DNA from: Fuerstiella sp.
GTDB taxonomy: Bacteria > Planctomycetota > Planctomycetia > Planctomycetales > Planctomycetaceae
Length of the DNA stretch: 64,000 nt
Direction of reading: 5' to 3'
Assembly (NCBI GenBank): GCA_029245955.1
Contig: JAQWOH010000086.1
Span: 1 to 64,000, forward strand
The notes under the pieces are model-generated. The model did no database searches. It was not told the DNA's origin and was given only the letters and a program-made list of their open reading frames with translations. The translations under genes were made by a program, and so were the position numbers. Shown piece after piece: positions 28,961 through 37,966 of this stretch (position 1 is its first letter; each line of letters opens with the position of its first letter).

Positions 28961-29524
28961 TCACGCCGGGACAGAGGTGTGGATCATGACTGGTCGATTC
29001 ATTTGTCCGCACAGTGCCCAGGTCGGGTCCAGACGTTCGTCATCAATCGTCAACAGATTTCCTTCCTTGTCGCGATACGAAAGTCCCAGCGACTTGTGAA
29101 ATTTGAGTCCCTTGGCGCCGGCCTCAAAACTTCTGCGATGTCGGGCCGTTTCCCGTTCCGGCCAGCCGTCGTTTTCGAAATCACGCAGATTGATCAGGGG
29201 AAAGGTCAGGAAGCGGCCAGGATGAGTCCTGTCCGGTGCCGTTACTGTTTCCTGCAGTTTTTTATCCCGGCCGCCAGCCAGGTTAACGACCGTCGTTACG
29301 CCTGCATCGTCCATTTCCTTCAGGTATCGTTTGATCCGTCCGGCGGTAAGAGTTTTTGCCCCTTCGCCGAATTGATTATGGACATCGATCACGGGGGATG
29401 CCGGTGTGTTGAGACGTGTTACCTTCATCTTCAGCATTGATTCAGGCGGCCAGTCACGACGTTTTAAGTCGCGGATATCCGGTGGTGTTACCTGTATCAG
29501 GAGCCTTGTCCCGAGCAAATGCAC
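28961..29524 (-). pseudogene. Truncated amidohydrolase with altered metal motif
   Basis: A 187-residue ORF covering only the N-terminal half of an amidohydrolase_2-type TIM barrel: P-V-I-D-V-H-N-Q-F near residue 45, where active relatives have H-N-H for the first metal ligands, then L-K-E-M-D-D-A-G-V and N-L-A-G-G, G-A-K-G-L-K-F-H-K-S and finally P-V-M-I-H-T-S before a stop. The second half of the barrel, carrying the later metal ligands, is missing, and the next sequence belongs to the dehydrogenase relic. Loss of the His and truncation both argue that it is broken. It was probably the upstream partner of the neighbouring dehydrogenase gene. Confidence 0.7.
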
Positions 29525-29663
29525 CGACCCCTGGCAGAATGAAGACTGCTAAACACACGAACCGGGTGATGTCTGAGGATGGAGTTGTTATGTGATCCTG
29601 TCGTAGGTGTGGATTCCAGATGGCACGTTGCCTGCCGGTTGCTGCGGAGGGAATTGCACCGGT

Positions 29664-30419
29664 CTATTCAAACGTCAACGTGCCAAACTTTTTGAACTCA
29701 TGAAAACTCGGGCCTACGCGAGCCCAGTCCCATGCGGTGGTGTCCCCGCCATCGTAGTCCATTCGATAGAAATTGGCCCGCCAGGAAGATCCCGACTTTG
29801 GCGGTACGTTGCGCAGTGGCCTTAGCAGCTCGTACGGAATAAAAAGCTCGGCCCGCCATCCGCTGACGTCCGACATGGATTTGTTAGGTCCACCGGTGGC
29901 GGAAACCTGTTTCTGAATCCTTTTCGTACCTTCGTAATTCCACGGTCGCCAGCCCAGGAATCGCCCGTCGAGATTGGGCACAAGAATCGGCAGCTCGTAG
30001 CCCAAGGGCGAGATTTCATATTCGAAGTACACCGGGTGATCTTCGGACGTCCAGAAGAAACATTCGAAGACATCTTCCTTCCACAAGTCAAGAAAATCTT
30101 CCCGCATCGTCGCAGTCAGCTTTCGGTCAGATCCGTCAAACAGGACATATACGCCCGTTGTTGAATACAACATTTTGAATCGAGCGGTGTATTCGTGTTG
30201 GCCGCCGGGGCGACGGTTCAGTTCGACCCACTGGGCGTTTTGCCATTCAGGTGAAGTGCCGGTGCCGCTGACCGTGAAGTCCGCACATTTGTTCACCGTG
30301 AGCTTCGGGCCTCCTGTGGCAGCCCGATCGTCGGCTGCCACGTATCCGGACAGAACTATGAACATCGCCGTTTTCAGCAACAGGAGGATTATTCCGGAAT
30401 CAATCGAAATTCGGGGCAT
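29664..30419 (-). CDS. Secreted CBM9-like carbohydrate-binding protein
   Basis: Start placed at ATG 30419 (251 residues), where a signal peptide (hydrophobic core L-L-L-L-K-T-A-M-F-I-V-L, cut near V-A-A-D-D) begins; the 53 codons upstream look unrelated. The mature part resembles the family 9 carbohydrate-binding / DOMON-like beta-sandwich: W-V-E-L-N-R-R, Y-V-L-F-D-G-S-D, W-K-E-D-V-F-E-C-F-F, Y-F-E-Y-E-I-S-P, W-R-A-E-L-F-I-P-Y and W-R-A-N-F-Y-R-M. Such proteins bind sugars outside the cell, often alone in planctomycetes. It is divergent from the second symporter (164 nt apart), suggesting shared control in the carbohydrate-uptake locus. Confidence 0.78.
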   Translation of the reverse strand: MPRISIDSGIILLLLKTAMFIVLSGYVAADDRAATGGPKLTVNKCADFTVSGTGTSPEWQNAQWVELNRRPGGQHEYTARFKMLYSTTGVYVLFDGSDRKLTATMREDFLDLWKEDVFECFFWTSEDHPVYFEYEISPLGYELPILVPNLDGRFLGWRPWNYEGTKRIQKQVSATGGPNKSMSDVSGWRAELFIPYELLRPLRNVPPKSGSSWRANFYRMDYDGGDTTAWDWARVGPSFHEFKKFGTLTFE

Positions 30420-30583
30420 TGGTATCTGCTGCTGATTGACGCTAAGGTGAACGCGGTTGTCAAAACGTTTTTGCAAAGGTTGATTCTTCGATTGTCTCCA
30501 GTCGTCCGGGACATTGAAAGCATGTCTAAGGCTTACCTGGCGACTTTCGTGGTTCCCTTCTGTCCCGTGCCGGGCCAACGATT

Positions 30584-32236
30584 GTGGTGTTCGCCGCTAC
30601 CAATTCGCTGACACTTCCCGACTACGTCGTGATTGTTCTGTACCTGATCGGGACAATCGCGATGGGGATTGTTATTGGCGCGCGGATGAAGACCGGGAAA
30701 GAGTTTTTCCTGGGTGGGCGACGACTGCCGTGGTGGGCCATCGGTATGTCTCTGGTCGCTACTGACATCGGCGGTACGGACATCATCGGTGTGGGCGGCG
30801 CCGCATTCAGCCACGGTATGGCGATTGCCAATTTTGAATGGATCGGGTGTGTACCGGCCATGATTGTCGGAGCGTTCGTCTTCATACCGTTTCTGTATCG
30901 CTCCGGAGTGTACACGGTCCCGGAGTTTCTGGAACGCCGCTACAACGTCGGTGTTCGAGCTGTAATGGCGGCGTGCTGGTTGGTGTTCATGGCGTGCAAC
31001 CTCGGCATCATGCTGCTGGCGTCGGCAAAGATGATGTCGACGGTTTTTGGCTGGAACGAAGTGGGGTGCATGCTCGTAACTGCCATCCTTGTCGGCGGCT
31101 ATACGTTCGTAGGCGGGCTGGCGGCCGTTGTCTATACGGACATGATTCAGTGTGGCGTGATGATCGCGGGCTGCCTGCTGATTCTGGTACTTGGATTGGT
31201 CGAGATCGGTGGCGTTGGTGAACTGAGAAAGCGGCTGGCCGAGGCAGATGTTCGTGAGGCTGCCATCGTGAACGAGGGAGTATCTGTCTCCAATGCAGAA
31301 GCCGATTCAGAACGTACATCTTTGATTCTTCCGGCCGATACGGAATCTCCGTTCCCCTGGCCGGGTATCTACTTCGGGCTGGCTCTGATTCTCAGTCCTG
31401 CCTACTGGCTCGGCAATCAGGCGATCGTACAGCGATCACTCGGGGCACGTAGTGAATTTGAAGCCCGGGCGTCGTATATCTGGGGAGCCCTGCTGAAGAA
31501 CATCATCCCGTTGATTGTGGCCGTACCGGGCCTCATTGCCGTTGTGCTGCTGCCGGATCTGAGCAACGGGGATCAAGCCATTCCGAGTCTCATTGGCGTC
31601 TTATTACCCGCCGGACTGCGAGGGCTGTTTGTGGCCGCGTTTCTGGCAGCGTTAATGTCCAGCATGGATTCGTACCTGAACTCTGCGGCGACGATCGTCT
31701 CAAATGATTTCTACAAACGTTTTATCGATCGTGACGTGTCCGACGAAAGGCTGCTGAAAGTGGGGCGCGTCACGACCATCGTTCTGGTTGCGTGGGCAGT
31801 GTTGTTCGCGTTTCTTTTGGCCACCATGAGCGAGAAGTCGGGAATCTACGCAGTTTTCCAGACACTGATGGCATTTTTTCAGGGCCCGGCGTTCGCTGTG
31901 CTGTTACTTGGTGTCCTGTGGCGTCGGGCGACGGGACAGGCCGCATTCATTGCGCTGTTGTGTGGTATCGGCACTTCCGTCTCGCTGTATGCCCTGAATC
32001 AGCCGGATGTTTACGGGGCGCTGGGCTGGGAGCCGCTGTTTCGCATACACGAGCCGTTTCTGTATTTTTCCATCTGGGCATTTCTGGTCACAGCAGCTGT
32101 CCTGGTGGTCGTAAGTCTGCTGGGGACGCCTGAGCCCTCTGGCAAGCTGCGTTATGTGTTTGGCGGACATACCGGGGACACCTGCAGTCCCACAGATACC
32201 GAATCATCTGCCGGTCCGGCAGGGAGATGCTTATGA
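30584..32236 (+). CDS. Sodium/solute symporter (SSS family)
   Basis: A 550-residue protein starting at GTG 30584. It has about 13 membrane helices and the SSS signature: Y-V-V-I-V-L-Y-L-I-G in helix 1, K-E-F-F-L-G-G-R-R-L-P-W-W in the first loop, A-T-D-I-G-G-T-D-I-I-G-V at the sodium site, and Y-T-V-P-E-F-L-E-R-R-Y-N. It is closest in feel to SGLT-like sugar symporters. The substrate is probably a sugar, or sialic acid given the neighbours. The last 4 nt overlap the small membrane-protein gene, an arrangement suggesting translational coupling. The C-terminal ~40 residues are a soluble tail. Confidence 0.9.
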   Translation: MVFAATNSLTLPDYVVIVLYLIGTIAMGIVIGARMKTGKEFFLGGRRLPWWAIGMSLVATDIGGTDIIGVGGAAFSHGMAIANFEWIGCVPAMIVGAFVFIPFLYRSGVYTVPEFLERRYNVGVRAVMAACWLVFMACNLGIMLLASAKMMSTVFGWNEVGCMLVTAILVGGYTFVGGLAAVVYTDMIQCGVMIAGCLLILVLGLVEIGGVGELRKRLAEADVREAAIVNEGVSVSNAEADSERTSLILPADTESPFPWPGIYFGLALILSPAYWLGNQAIVQRSLGARSEFEARASYIWGALLKNIIPLIVAVPGLIAVVLLPDLSNGDQAIPSLIGVLLPAGLRGLFVAAFLAALMSSMDSYLNSAATIVSNDFYKRFIDRDVSDERLLKVGRVTTIVLVAWAVLFAFLLATMSEKSGIYAVFQTLMAFFQGPAFAVLLLGVLWRRATGQAAFIALLCGIGTSVSLYALNQPDVYGALGWEPLFRIHEPFLYFSIWAFLVTAAVLVVVSLLGTPEPSGKLRYVFGGHTGDTCSPTDTESSAGPAGRCL

Positions 32237-32466
32237 CTCCGCTGCATCATCTTGGTGAGCTTCTGAGGGCGATTCTGAAGACGATTCCCCTGACTGCGAT
32301 TCGCGTACTGTTTGTGGCGAGTCTTGTGGCGCTTCTGATCTGGGTCGTGCGGTTGCCAAAGTCTGCCACGGAACCTGACGGCGGAGCGAAGCGCTGGGAC
32401 GAAAATCTGAAAATCGGTGCAGCGGGCGCCCTGCTGATACAGATTGTGATCTATGCCTTGCTGTAG
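32233..32466 (+). CDS. Small two-helix membrane protein coupled to the symporter
   Basis: I prefer ATG 32233 (77 residues) over ATG 32227 because the AGGGAG ribosome-binding site then sits six bases upstream. Two hydrophobic segments are visible: I-R-V-L-F-V-A-S-L-V-A-L-L-I-W-V-V at residues ~20-38 and L-K-I-G-A-A-G-A-L-L-I-Q-I-V-I-Y-A-L-L at the very end, joined by a charged linker. It starts inside the stop region of the symporter gene, so it is likely co-translated. No named family is recognised; an accessory subunit of the transporter is an inference from the coupling. Confidence 0.65.
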   Translation: MTPLHHLGELLRAILKTIPLTAIRVLFVASLVALLIWVVRLPKSATEPDGGAKRWDENLKIGAAGALLIQIVIYALL

Positions 32467-32622
32467 TTACGGACGTGGCTGTTCGTGTTCGTATATCTGC
32501 GTGGTCAATGGTCCTCTCGCCGGTGGTCATACAGTCTGGCGCACCCCGAGAAGGCGGGGCGTTTAAATGAACACACGGGACGTCGTGGTGTCTGCAGTGT
32601 CGGGCATACAGCCACAGTGGAC

Positions 32623-33459
32623 TCAGCGTGCATTAACGGCAGCGCTCTGAATCGCGTGGCGGATAAAAGCGGGCCGGTCTGTCGTAATGGAGAAAACGCC
32701 CAGTTTGGCGAACTGACGTGCGGCAGCCACATCGTTTACGGTCCAGACGTGAAACTCGTGCCCGGCATCCTGAACCGCATGCACAAATGCCTGATCAATG
32801 ACGTTCATGTTTCCATTTGTTCCCAGTCCGGTCGCCTGAGTGCGTTCCAGGATTTTCAGAACGTTGTCCCGTCCAGGTGTCCATTCTCCCTGCTGTGTCT
32901 TTTGTTTGTAGCTGGTCAGCCAGTTAGCAGAATAGTCCGGCATTATCTTTCGGGATTGGGTTACCACGGCTTCGTTGAAACAGATGATCACAATTTGATC
33001 GGCCTTCAGCCCCGATTTCGCAAGTTGGGGCTGCATGATGGGAAGAATTTCCGGCCCGCATTTAATTTCGACAAATATCTGCTTGCCGGCGGGCACGGTG
33101 GCCAGCACCTGTTTTAACGTGGGAACTCGTTCCGCTGAATAACGATCGTGCTTCCAACTGCCGACATCGAGTTGCCGTAACTGCTTGAATGTGGAATCGG
33201 CAACATTCAGCGCCGGTTGTTTGGGAGCCACTCGCCTTGTCGACTTGTCATGGATACAGACGATCTGCTGGTCGCTGGTGACATAGAAGTCTCCTTCAAT
33301 GGCATCTGAATTCTGCTGCCATGCAAGCTGGAAAGCGGCCAGCGTGTTTTCCGGAGCATCATACGAAGCGCCTCGATGCGCCACGATAAGCTGCGCGCCG
33401 GCAGTCGAAGAAAACACGATGGTGAACACAACGACCACGATCAGGAAAACGCTTCGCAA
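32623..33459 (-). CDS. Secreted glycerophosphodiester phosphodiesterase (GDPD)
   Basis: A 278-residue protein. The signal peptide ([13 protein letters not shown]) ends near A-G-A-Q. The GDPD catalytic set follows directly: V-A-H-R-G-A near residue 27, A-P-E-N-T, I-E-G-D-F-Y-V (the E-x-D metal pair) and I-H-D-K-S, i.e. the two His and the Glu/Asp metal ligands are all present. The C-terminal part has G-N-M-N-V and V-W-T-V-N, also typical. It hydrolyses glycerophosphodiesters to glycerol-3-phosphate and an alcohol outside the cytoplasm, for phosphate or carbon scavenging. It is the last of a series of minus-strand secreted proteins. Confidence 0.9.
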   Translation of the reverse strand: MRSVFLIVVVVFTIVFSSTAGAQLIVAHRGASYDAPENTLAAFQLAWQQNSDAIEGDFYVTSDQQIVCIHDKSTRRVAPKQPALNVADSTFKQLRQLDVGSWKHDRYSAERVPTLKQVLATVPAGKQIFVEIKCGPEILPIMQPQLAKSGLKADQIVIICFNEAVVTQSRKIMPDYSANWLTSYKQKTQQGEWTPGRDNVLKILERTQATGLGTNGNMNVIDQAFVHAVQDAGHEFHVWTVNDVAAARQFAKLGVFSITTDRPAFIRHAIQSAAVNAR

Positions 33460-33597
33460 GGTTAGCTCCAGTCATCTATGGGAGGAAACTTGTCCGGATG
33501 GCCGGGAACAGTTGAAGGATGTCACGGCGGTCTGTTCGGTATTGCAATTCACAGCAACGATGACCAGAACGAGTCAATTGTCACTATGAATCGGAAT

Positions 33598-34971
33598 TTA
33601 GTTTCGAGAGATGCAGAACAGATGTTCCGCTCCGCGAATGAACAATTGATCATCCACAGGTGCCGGCGTGGCGTCGACGGTTTCTCCCACCGAGTTTGTA
33701 GCCACAATGTCAAACGTGTCTGAGTCCCTGATGACCACTGTGGTGCCGTTGCGTCCGGTCAGATAGATGTGACCGTCAGCAGCAATGGGCGAAGCATAAA
33801 TGGTGTCCAGCCCCGGAACTCGCTGCGGACCGAAATGTGTCCTGCCGGTCGTTGCGTCAACACACGTCAGAACTCCCAGCTTTGCCTTGTGGAAGTAGAG
33901 TCGTCCGGACGAAAGCAGGGGCGATGCGATATCCGGAGTGTCCTGATCAATGGTCCAGACGACCCTGTCTGTGCCTTCGACATTTCCGTGACCGTTTGGT
34001 CGAAATGCTGCAAGGAATGAGCCTTTATGGCCACTGCCAATGAAGACCAGACCGCCGCCGGCGACGGCTGAGGCGACCGGTCGTTCGGTCTGTCCACCGC
34101 AGCGCCAGAGTTCCTTTCCTGTCTGCAGGTCGTAGGCTCGGGCATTGGTCTGCCCGTTCATGATTACCTGCTTGCTGTCATCGTGTTCGATCACCAGCGG
34201 AGTCGCCCAGCAGGTGGGTTCATCACGGTCCGTTTTCCAGATTGTTTTTCCGGTTCGCTTGTCCAGTGCGGAAATCGAGGACTGGCCTTCGTGGTCCCAT
34301 GGGACGATAATCTTGTTGTCCGCCAAAGTGGGTGAACTGCCTTCTCCGAAACTGTTGCGAGTCTGCATGTTTCCCAGATCGTCGCGTTTCCAGACTAACT
34401 TTCCATCCATTGTATAGCAGTACATTCCCCTGGAACCAAAGAAGGCGTAGAGATGCTGCCCGTCCGTACACGGAGAAGCTGACGCGAAATTGTTGGTGGA
34501 ATGTGTGGCCTCATGAGGTTTGGCTTCGACAGCGATCTGCTTCCACAATTGTTTTCCCGTGGCACGGTCGAAACAGAATACAGTGAACTTCAGCATCTGC
34601 AGCGGCGCGGCACCGCGTCCGCCTCGGCTTCTGCTGCGACTGCGTCCCGAGCCCTTCCGCTGCCGATCTGAGCGCTGATTTGGCACAGGTGATGCCGTCG
34701 TGGGACGCTCGGCAGTCGTCCTCTCGGTGAGGACGGGGACTCCCGAGACCACATAAACTTTGTCTTCCCAGATGACAGGCGACCCCGAGCTCTGACCCGG
34801 AAGTTTCACTTTCCATTTAACGTTTTTTGTACTGCTCCATTCGGACGGGGGAGTCGCATTGGGGGCGACTCCGTTGCCGTTGTGACCTCGCCAGTGCGTC
34901 CAGTTGTCGGCCTGTGTCGTGCCGCCAACGGTCAGAACGAGTGTCAGAGTCAGCAGGGAACAGTGTCGCAC
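33598..34971 (-). CDS. Secreted PQQ-like beta-propeller protein
   Basis: A 457-residue protein with a signal peptide cut near T-T-Q-A-D. It begins W-T-H-W-R-G-H-N-G-N-G-V-A, the usual opening of planctomycete PQQ-repeat proteins, and carries repeated blade endings such as G-K-Q-L-W-K, G-K-L-V-W-K, G-K-T-I-W-K and G-K-E-L-W-R-C. A Ser/Arg/Gly-rich low-complexity insert at residues ~85-120 interrupts the first blades. The eight-bladed propeller resembles BamB and quinoprotein dehydrogenases, but no catalytic Asp/Cys pattern for a PQQ enzyme was identified. Function unknown; probably periplasmic. It lies 138 nt upstream of the GDPD gene in the same direction. Confidence 0.82.
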   Translation of the reverse strand: MRHCSLLTLTLVLTVGGTTQADNWTHWRGHNGNGVAPNATPPSEWSSTKNVKWKVKLPGQSSGSPVIWEDKVYVVSGVPVLTERTTAERPTTASPVPNQRSDRQRKGSGRSRSRSRGGRGAAPLQMLKFTVFCFDRATGKQLWKQIAVEAKPHEATHSTNNFASASPCTDGQHLYAFFGSRGMYCYTMDGKLVWKRDDLGNMQTRNSFGEGSSPTLADNKIIVPWDHEGQSSISALDKRTGKTIWKTDRDEPTCWATPLVIEHDDSKQVIMNGQTNARAYDLQTGKELWRCGGQTERPVASAVAGGGLVFIGSGHKGSFLAAFRPNGHGNVEGTDRVVWTIDQDTPDIASPLLSSGRLYFHKAKLGVLTCVDATTGRTHFGPQRVPGLDTIYASPIAADGHIYLTGRNGTTVVIRDSDTFDIVATNSVGETVDATPAPVDDQLFIRGAEHLFCISRN

Positions 34972-35243
34972 ACTTGTCTCCGTATATCATTGGGACAAAA
35001 GACGCGGAGGGTTTTTCAGGCACAGCCTGAACTCCAGGAGTGTGACGGCAATGATAGCGAAGCGATAGATGGAAGGCGAATCAGAAGGATACTCACAACA
35101 CCAGCGGTGACGTGTTGTTCCGCTGTTTTCTGATGGGATTCACCCGAAAACAAGACGTCTCGGTGTGCCTGGGGCAATCCTCCTGACCGTGGCGAGTCGC
35201 TTAAGCATCGGGGGCTTCGTTGCCTGAGACGTATGTTGCGAAA

Positions 35244-36368
35244 CTAAGGCTGGGGGCTGCCGACCGCAGGCGGGCCTGTTACGCCGGAAGCCTTCGCATC
35301 AGTGACGGCGACATCGTCGGGGCCCGCCCAGTGGGCCGTGTTCAGTGCGAAATATTTGTTGACGAACGGTGGTCTTTTTCGACTGGCATACCAGATCCGA
35401 AACGTACCATCAGCATAGCGAATAACGGACTGGCTGGTCGTGTAGTGCGATTCCCACGCACGATCGGCGTCGGGCGTCAGCACAGGGCTGTGTGGGTTGC
35501 GATACCACGTTATTCCATCCACGCTGGCGGCTGCACCAATGGCCGTGGTGTTCGGGCGTTCAGACCAGTAGCTGCCGTACCACATGACGTAGATACCGTC
35601 GGTTTTCAGGACCGTCGGATAGAAAAGTCGTGATTTTTCCCACTTCGCCTGTGGTGATAACACGGGAGTCGGGTGAACCTGCCAGTGTTGACCGTCATTG
35701 CTGACGGCATGTCGGAACACCCATGTTTCTCCTGACACATCCGTGTACCACATGCGATATTGTTCGGCTTCTCTCAGAATTGTCGGAGCATAAACATTAT
35801 CCAGCAGCGGTTCTGATGGCTTCTGCCAGCTTATTCCATCGTCGCTGCGCGTTTCATGAAGGGCGTGATGACCGGATCCTCCGGAAAAATGAGTGGAGCT
35901 GAACCACATTCTCAGCTGGCCGTTTTCTCTCATCGGAGTGCCGTCACTGTGCCGAAGCAATGTCGATGTCAGCACTGAGTGCTGATTATTCCGGAATTGC
36001 AGAACGGGGCCGGTCGGATGTCGGGTAAACGCTCGACCATCGGCACCGGTCGCCAGTCCCAATTGAAAAACTCGATTGGCGACGGTGCCGGTGGAGCCGC
36101 TGTACCACAGGTGATAGACGCCGTTCATTAACGCAACGCACGGAGCAAAAATATGTGTATCGTCAAATTCGCCCACGGGCCCCAGGTGCAGCACGGGACC
36201 TGCACCGTCTCTATCCCATTGCTGTGGTTGCAACCATTCATGAAGCTGCTGCGGCGCGTGACCGTTTGATGACGGCTGCCGGCCGTCTGTCGCCGAGCTG
36301 CTCTGATACGCACAGGCGATAAAGATTGTTGCTGCCAGGACGATCCGGCCTGGAAATGGATCCGACAT
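35244..36368 (-). CDS. Secreted five-bladed propeller glycosidase-like protein (GH43/GH32-like)
   Basis: A 374-residue protein. A hydrophobic leader ends near Y-Q-S-S-S-A-T. The rest consists of repeated units of the form 'Y-x-M-W-Y' plus 'S-x-D-G-x-x-W', for example Y-H-L-W-Y-S-G-S, L-R-M-W-F-S-S, S-D-D-G-I-S-W, Y-R-M-W-Y-T-D, Y-V-M-W-Y-G-S and F-R-I-W-Y-A-S, as in the five-bladed propeller of GH43/GH32/GH68/GH130-related proteins. Catalytic acids were not assigned, so the activity is unproven. It follows a DUF1501 gene with a gap of 93 nt and may belong to the same transcript. Confidence 0.68.
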   Translation of the reverse strand: MSDPFPGRIVLAATIFIACAYQSSSATDGRQPSSNGHAPQQLHEWLQPQQWDRDGAGPVLHLGPVGEFDDTHIFAPCVALMNGVYHLWYSGSTGTVANRVFQLGLATGADGRAFTRHPTGPVLQFRNNQHSVLTSTLLRHSDGTPMRENGQLRMWFSSTHFSGGSGHHALHETRSDDGISWQKPSEPLLDNVYAPTILREAEQYRMWYTDVSGETWVFRHAVSNDGQHWQVHPTPVLSPQAKWEKSRLFYPTVLKTDGIYVMWYGSYWSERPNTTAIGAAASVDGITWYRNPHSPVLTPDADRAWESHYTTSQSVIRYADGTFRIWYASRKRPPFVNKYFALNTAHWAGPDDVAVTDAKASGVTGPPAVGSPQP

Positions 36369-36461
36369 CCGTGGGGCTTTCCGGTTGAGCCTGCATAGCA
36401 GACGTGACTGGCTGAAGCGAAACGATGACGTCCGCGGACCTTTGGCCTGCGAAGCAATGTT

Positions 36462-37868
36462 TTACGTAAAGACTTCCTGAATGACTTCTCCACCGAACAC
36501 CGTTGGAATCTCATTGCGGTTGTTGTGATTCCATGACAGGCGATGCTGGTCAATGCCGAGCGCATGCAGCAAGGTTGCATGCATGTCCGCGGGAGCCAGC
36601 GGCCGTTCGACGGGTACGTAGCCGAGGTCGTCGGTGGCACCGATGATTTGTCCACCCTTAACACCGCCTCCGGTCAGCCACATCGTGTAACCCGCCGGGG
36701 AATGGTCTCGGCCACGGCTCTGTCCCGTACGAGAGCCTTCAATCGTGGGCGTTCTTCCGAATTCGCCTCCCCAGACGATCAGAGTGGATTCCAGCAGACC
36801 TCGCTGTTTGAGATCTTTGATCAGGGCTGCAATCGGCTTATCTGTCCGTTTTCCGCCTTTCACGTGGTTCGACTGCAAACTGCTGTGAGCATCCCAGCCG
36901 CCGTTTCTAAGCTGAATGCAGCGCACACCTCGCTCAACCAGACGTCGCGCCAGCAGGCAGTGAGTGCCGAACTCGGATGTTGTTTTGTCATCCAGTCCGT
37001 ACATTGCCCGTGTGTACGCGGACTCGCTGGCCACATCGAATGCTTCGGGAGCAGCGGCCTGCATGCGGTATCCCAGTTCATACGATGCGATTCGAGCGTC
37101 CAGTTCTGCATCCGGGCCCTGCTCTGACAGATGGCGCCGATTCATTTCATTGATGAAGCTCAGTTGCTGGCGCCGATTCGCTTCCGTGTAACCGCGTGGC
37201 ATTTCTGTATACGGAACACCTTTGTTTCCGTCCACCAGCGTACCCTGATATTGTGCCGGCAGGAAGCCGGCGCCCCACCCTGGTGACTGCGGTGGCGGAC
37301 CGGTGACGTTCGACAGGAAGACCAGAAAACCCGGCAGGTTATTTGTCTGGCTGCCCAGACCGTAGCTTGTCCAGGCGCCAATACTGGGACGATCACCCAC
37401 TCCTGTGCCTGTCAGTGCCACACATTCCCCCGGGCCGTGTACGGGGACTCGATGGTTCATGGAGCGGACAACACACAGTTCGTCCGTCAGCTGAGCGATA
37501 TACGGATACAGACTGGAGACCGGGATACCACTGTCGCCATACTGCCTGAAACTGAAGGGAGACGCGAACAGCCTTGAATCGACCCCGGAACGAGGAATAT
37601 TGGGAATCGTTGAGGCAATGGAATCCGGAACTCGCTGTCCGTCCAGCTGTTCCAGAGTCGGCTTGGGGTCGAACGTGTCAGTCTGTCCCGGCCCGCCTGA
37701 CATGAACAGAAAAATGATGCTTCTGGCGGTGGGTGGATGATGTGCGTTCGGGGCGGACGGAAACTGCGGGTCACCGGCAACGCCGTCTTCCAGCATCAAC
37801 GACGTCAACGCCAGTGAACCGAAGCTCATTGCGCTTTCGTGCAGCATCGTTCGACGATGTGTGTTCAT
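36462..37868 (-). CDS. DUF1501 protein (sulfatase-like fold), Tat-type N-terminus
   Basis: A 468-residue protein. The N-terminus [10 protein letters not shown] resembles the twin-arginine-like start of planctomycete DUF1501 proteins. [18 protein letters not shown] near residue 60 is the family signature; later [10 protein letters not shown] and G-R-D-H-S-P-A-G-Y supply the metal-site-like residues of the alkaline phosphatase superfamily. The biological role of the family is unknown, but it almost always pairs with a DUF1549/DUF1553 protein, exactly as here (the partner ends 98 nt upstream). Confidence 0.92.
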   Translation of the reverse strand: MNTHRRTMLHESAMSFGSLALTSLMLEDGVAGDPQFPSAPNAHHPPTARSIIFLFMSGGPGQTDTFDPKPTLEQLDGQRVPDSIASTIPNIPRSGVDSRLFASPFSFRQYGDSGIPVSSLYPYIAQLTDELCVVRSMNHRVPVHGPGECVALTGTGVGDRPSIGAWTSYGLGSQTNNLPGFLVFLSNVTGPPPQSPGWGAGFLPAQYQGTLVDGNKGVPYTEMPRGYTEANRRQQLSFINEMNRRHLSEQGPDAELDARIASYELGYRMQAAAPEAFDVASESAYTRAMYGLDDKTTSEFGTHCLLARRLVERGVRCIQLRNGGWDAHSSLQSNHVKGGKRTDKPIAALIKDLKQRGLLESTLIVWGGEFGRTPTIEGSRTGQSRGRDHSPAGYTMWLTGGGVKGGQIIGATDDLGYVPVERPLAPADMHATLLHALGIDQHRLSWNHNNRNEIPTVFGGEVIQEVFT

Positions 37869-37966
37869 ATGCGTGTGTCCATGATTTGATGGAGGGATGC
37901 CTTCTGATGGTTGCTGTATTGTGTATGGGCCGCCTGTGAAGGGAGTAAGTGCGCTTTCGCTCCTGA

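Noticed and set aside
28461-29099. 212-codon plus-strand ORF
   Set aside because: It is antisense to the dehydrogenase and amidohydrolase relics; the minus-strand fragments carry recognisable motifs and this one does not.
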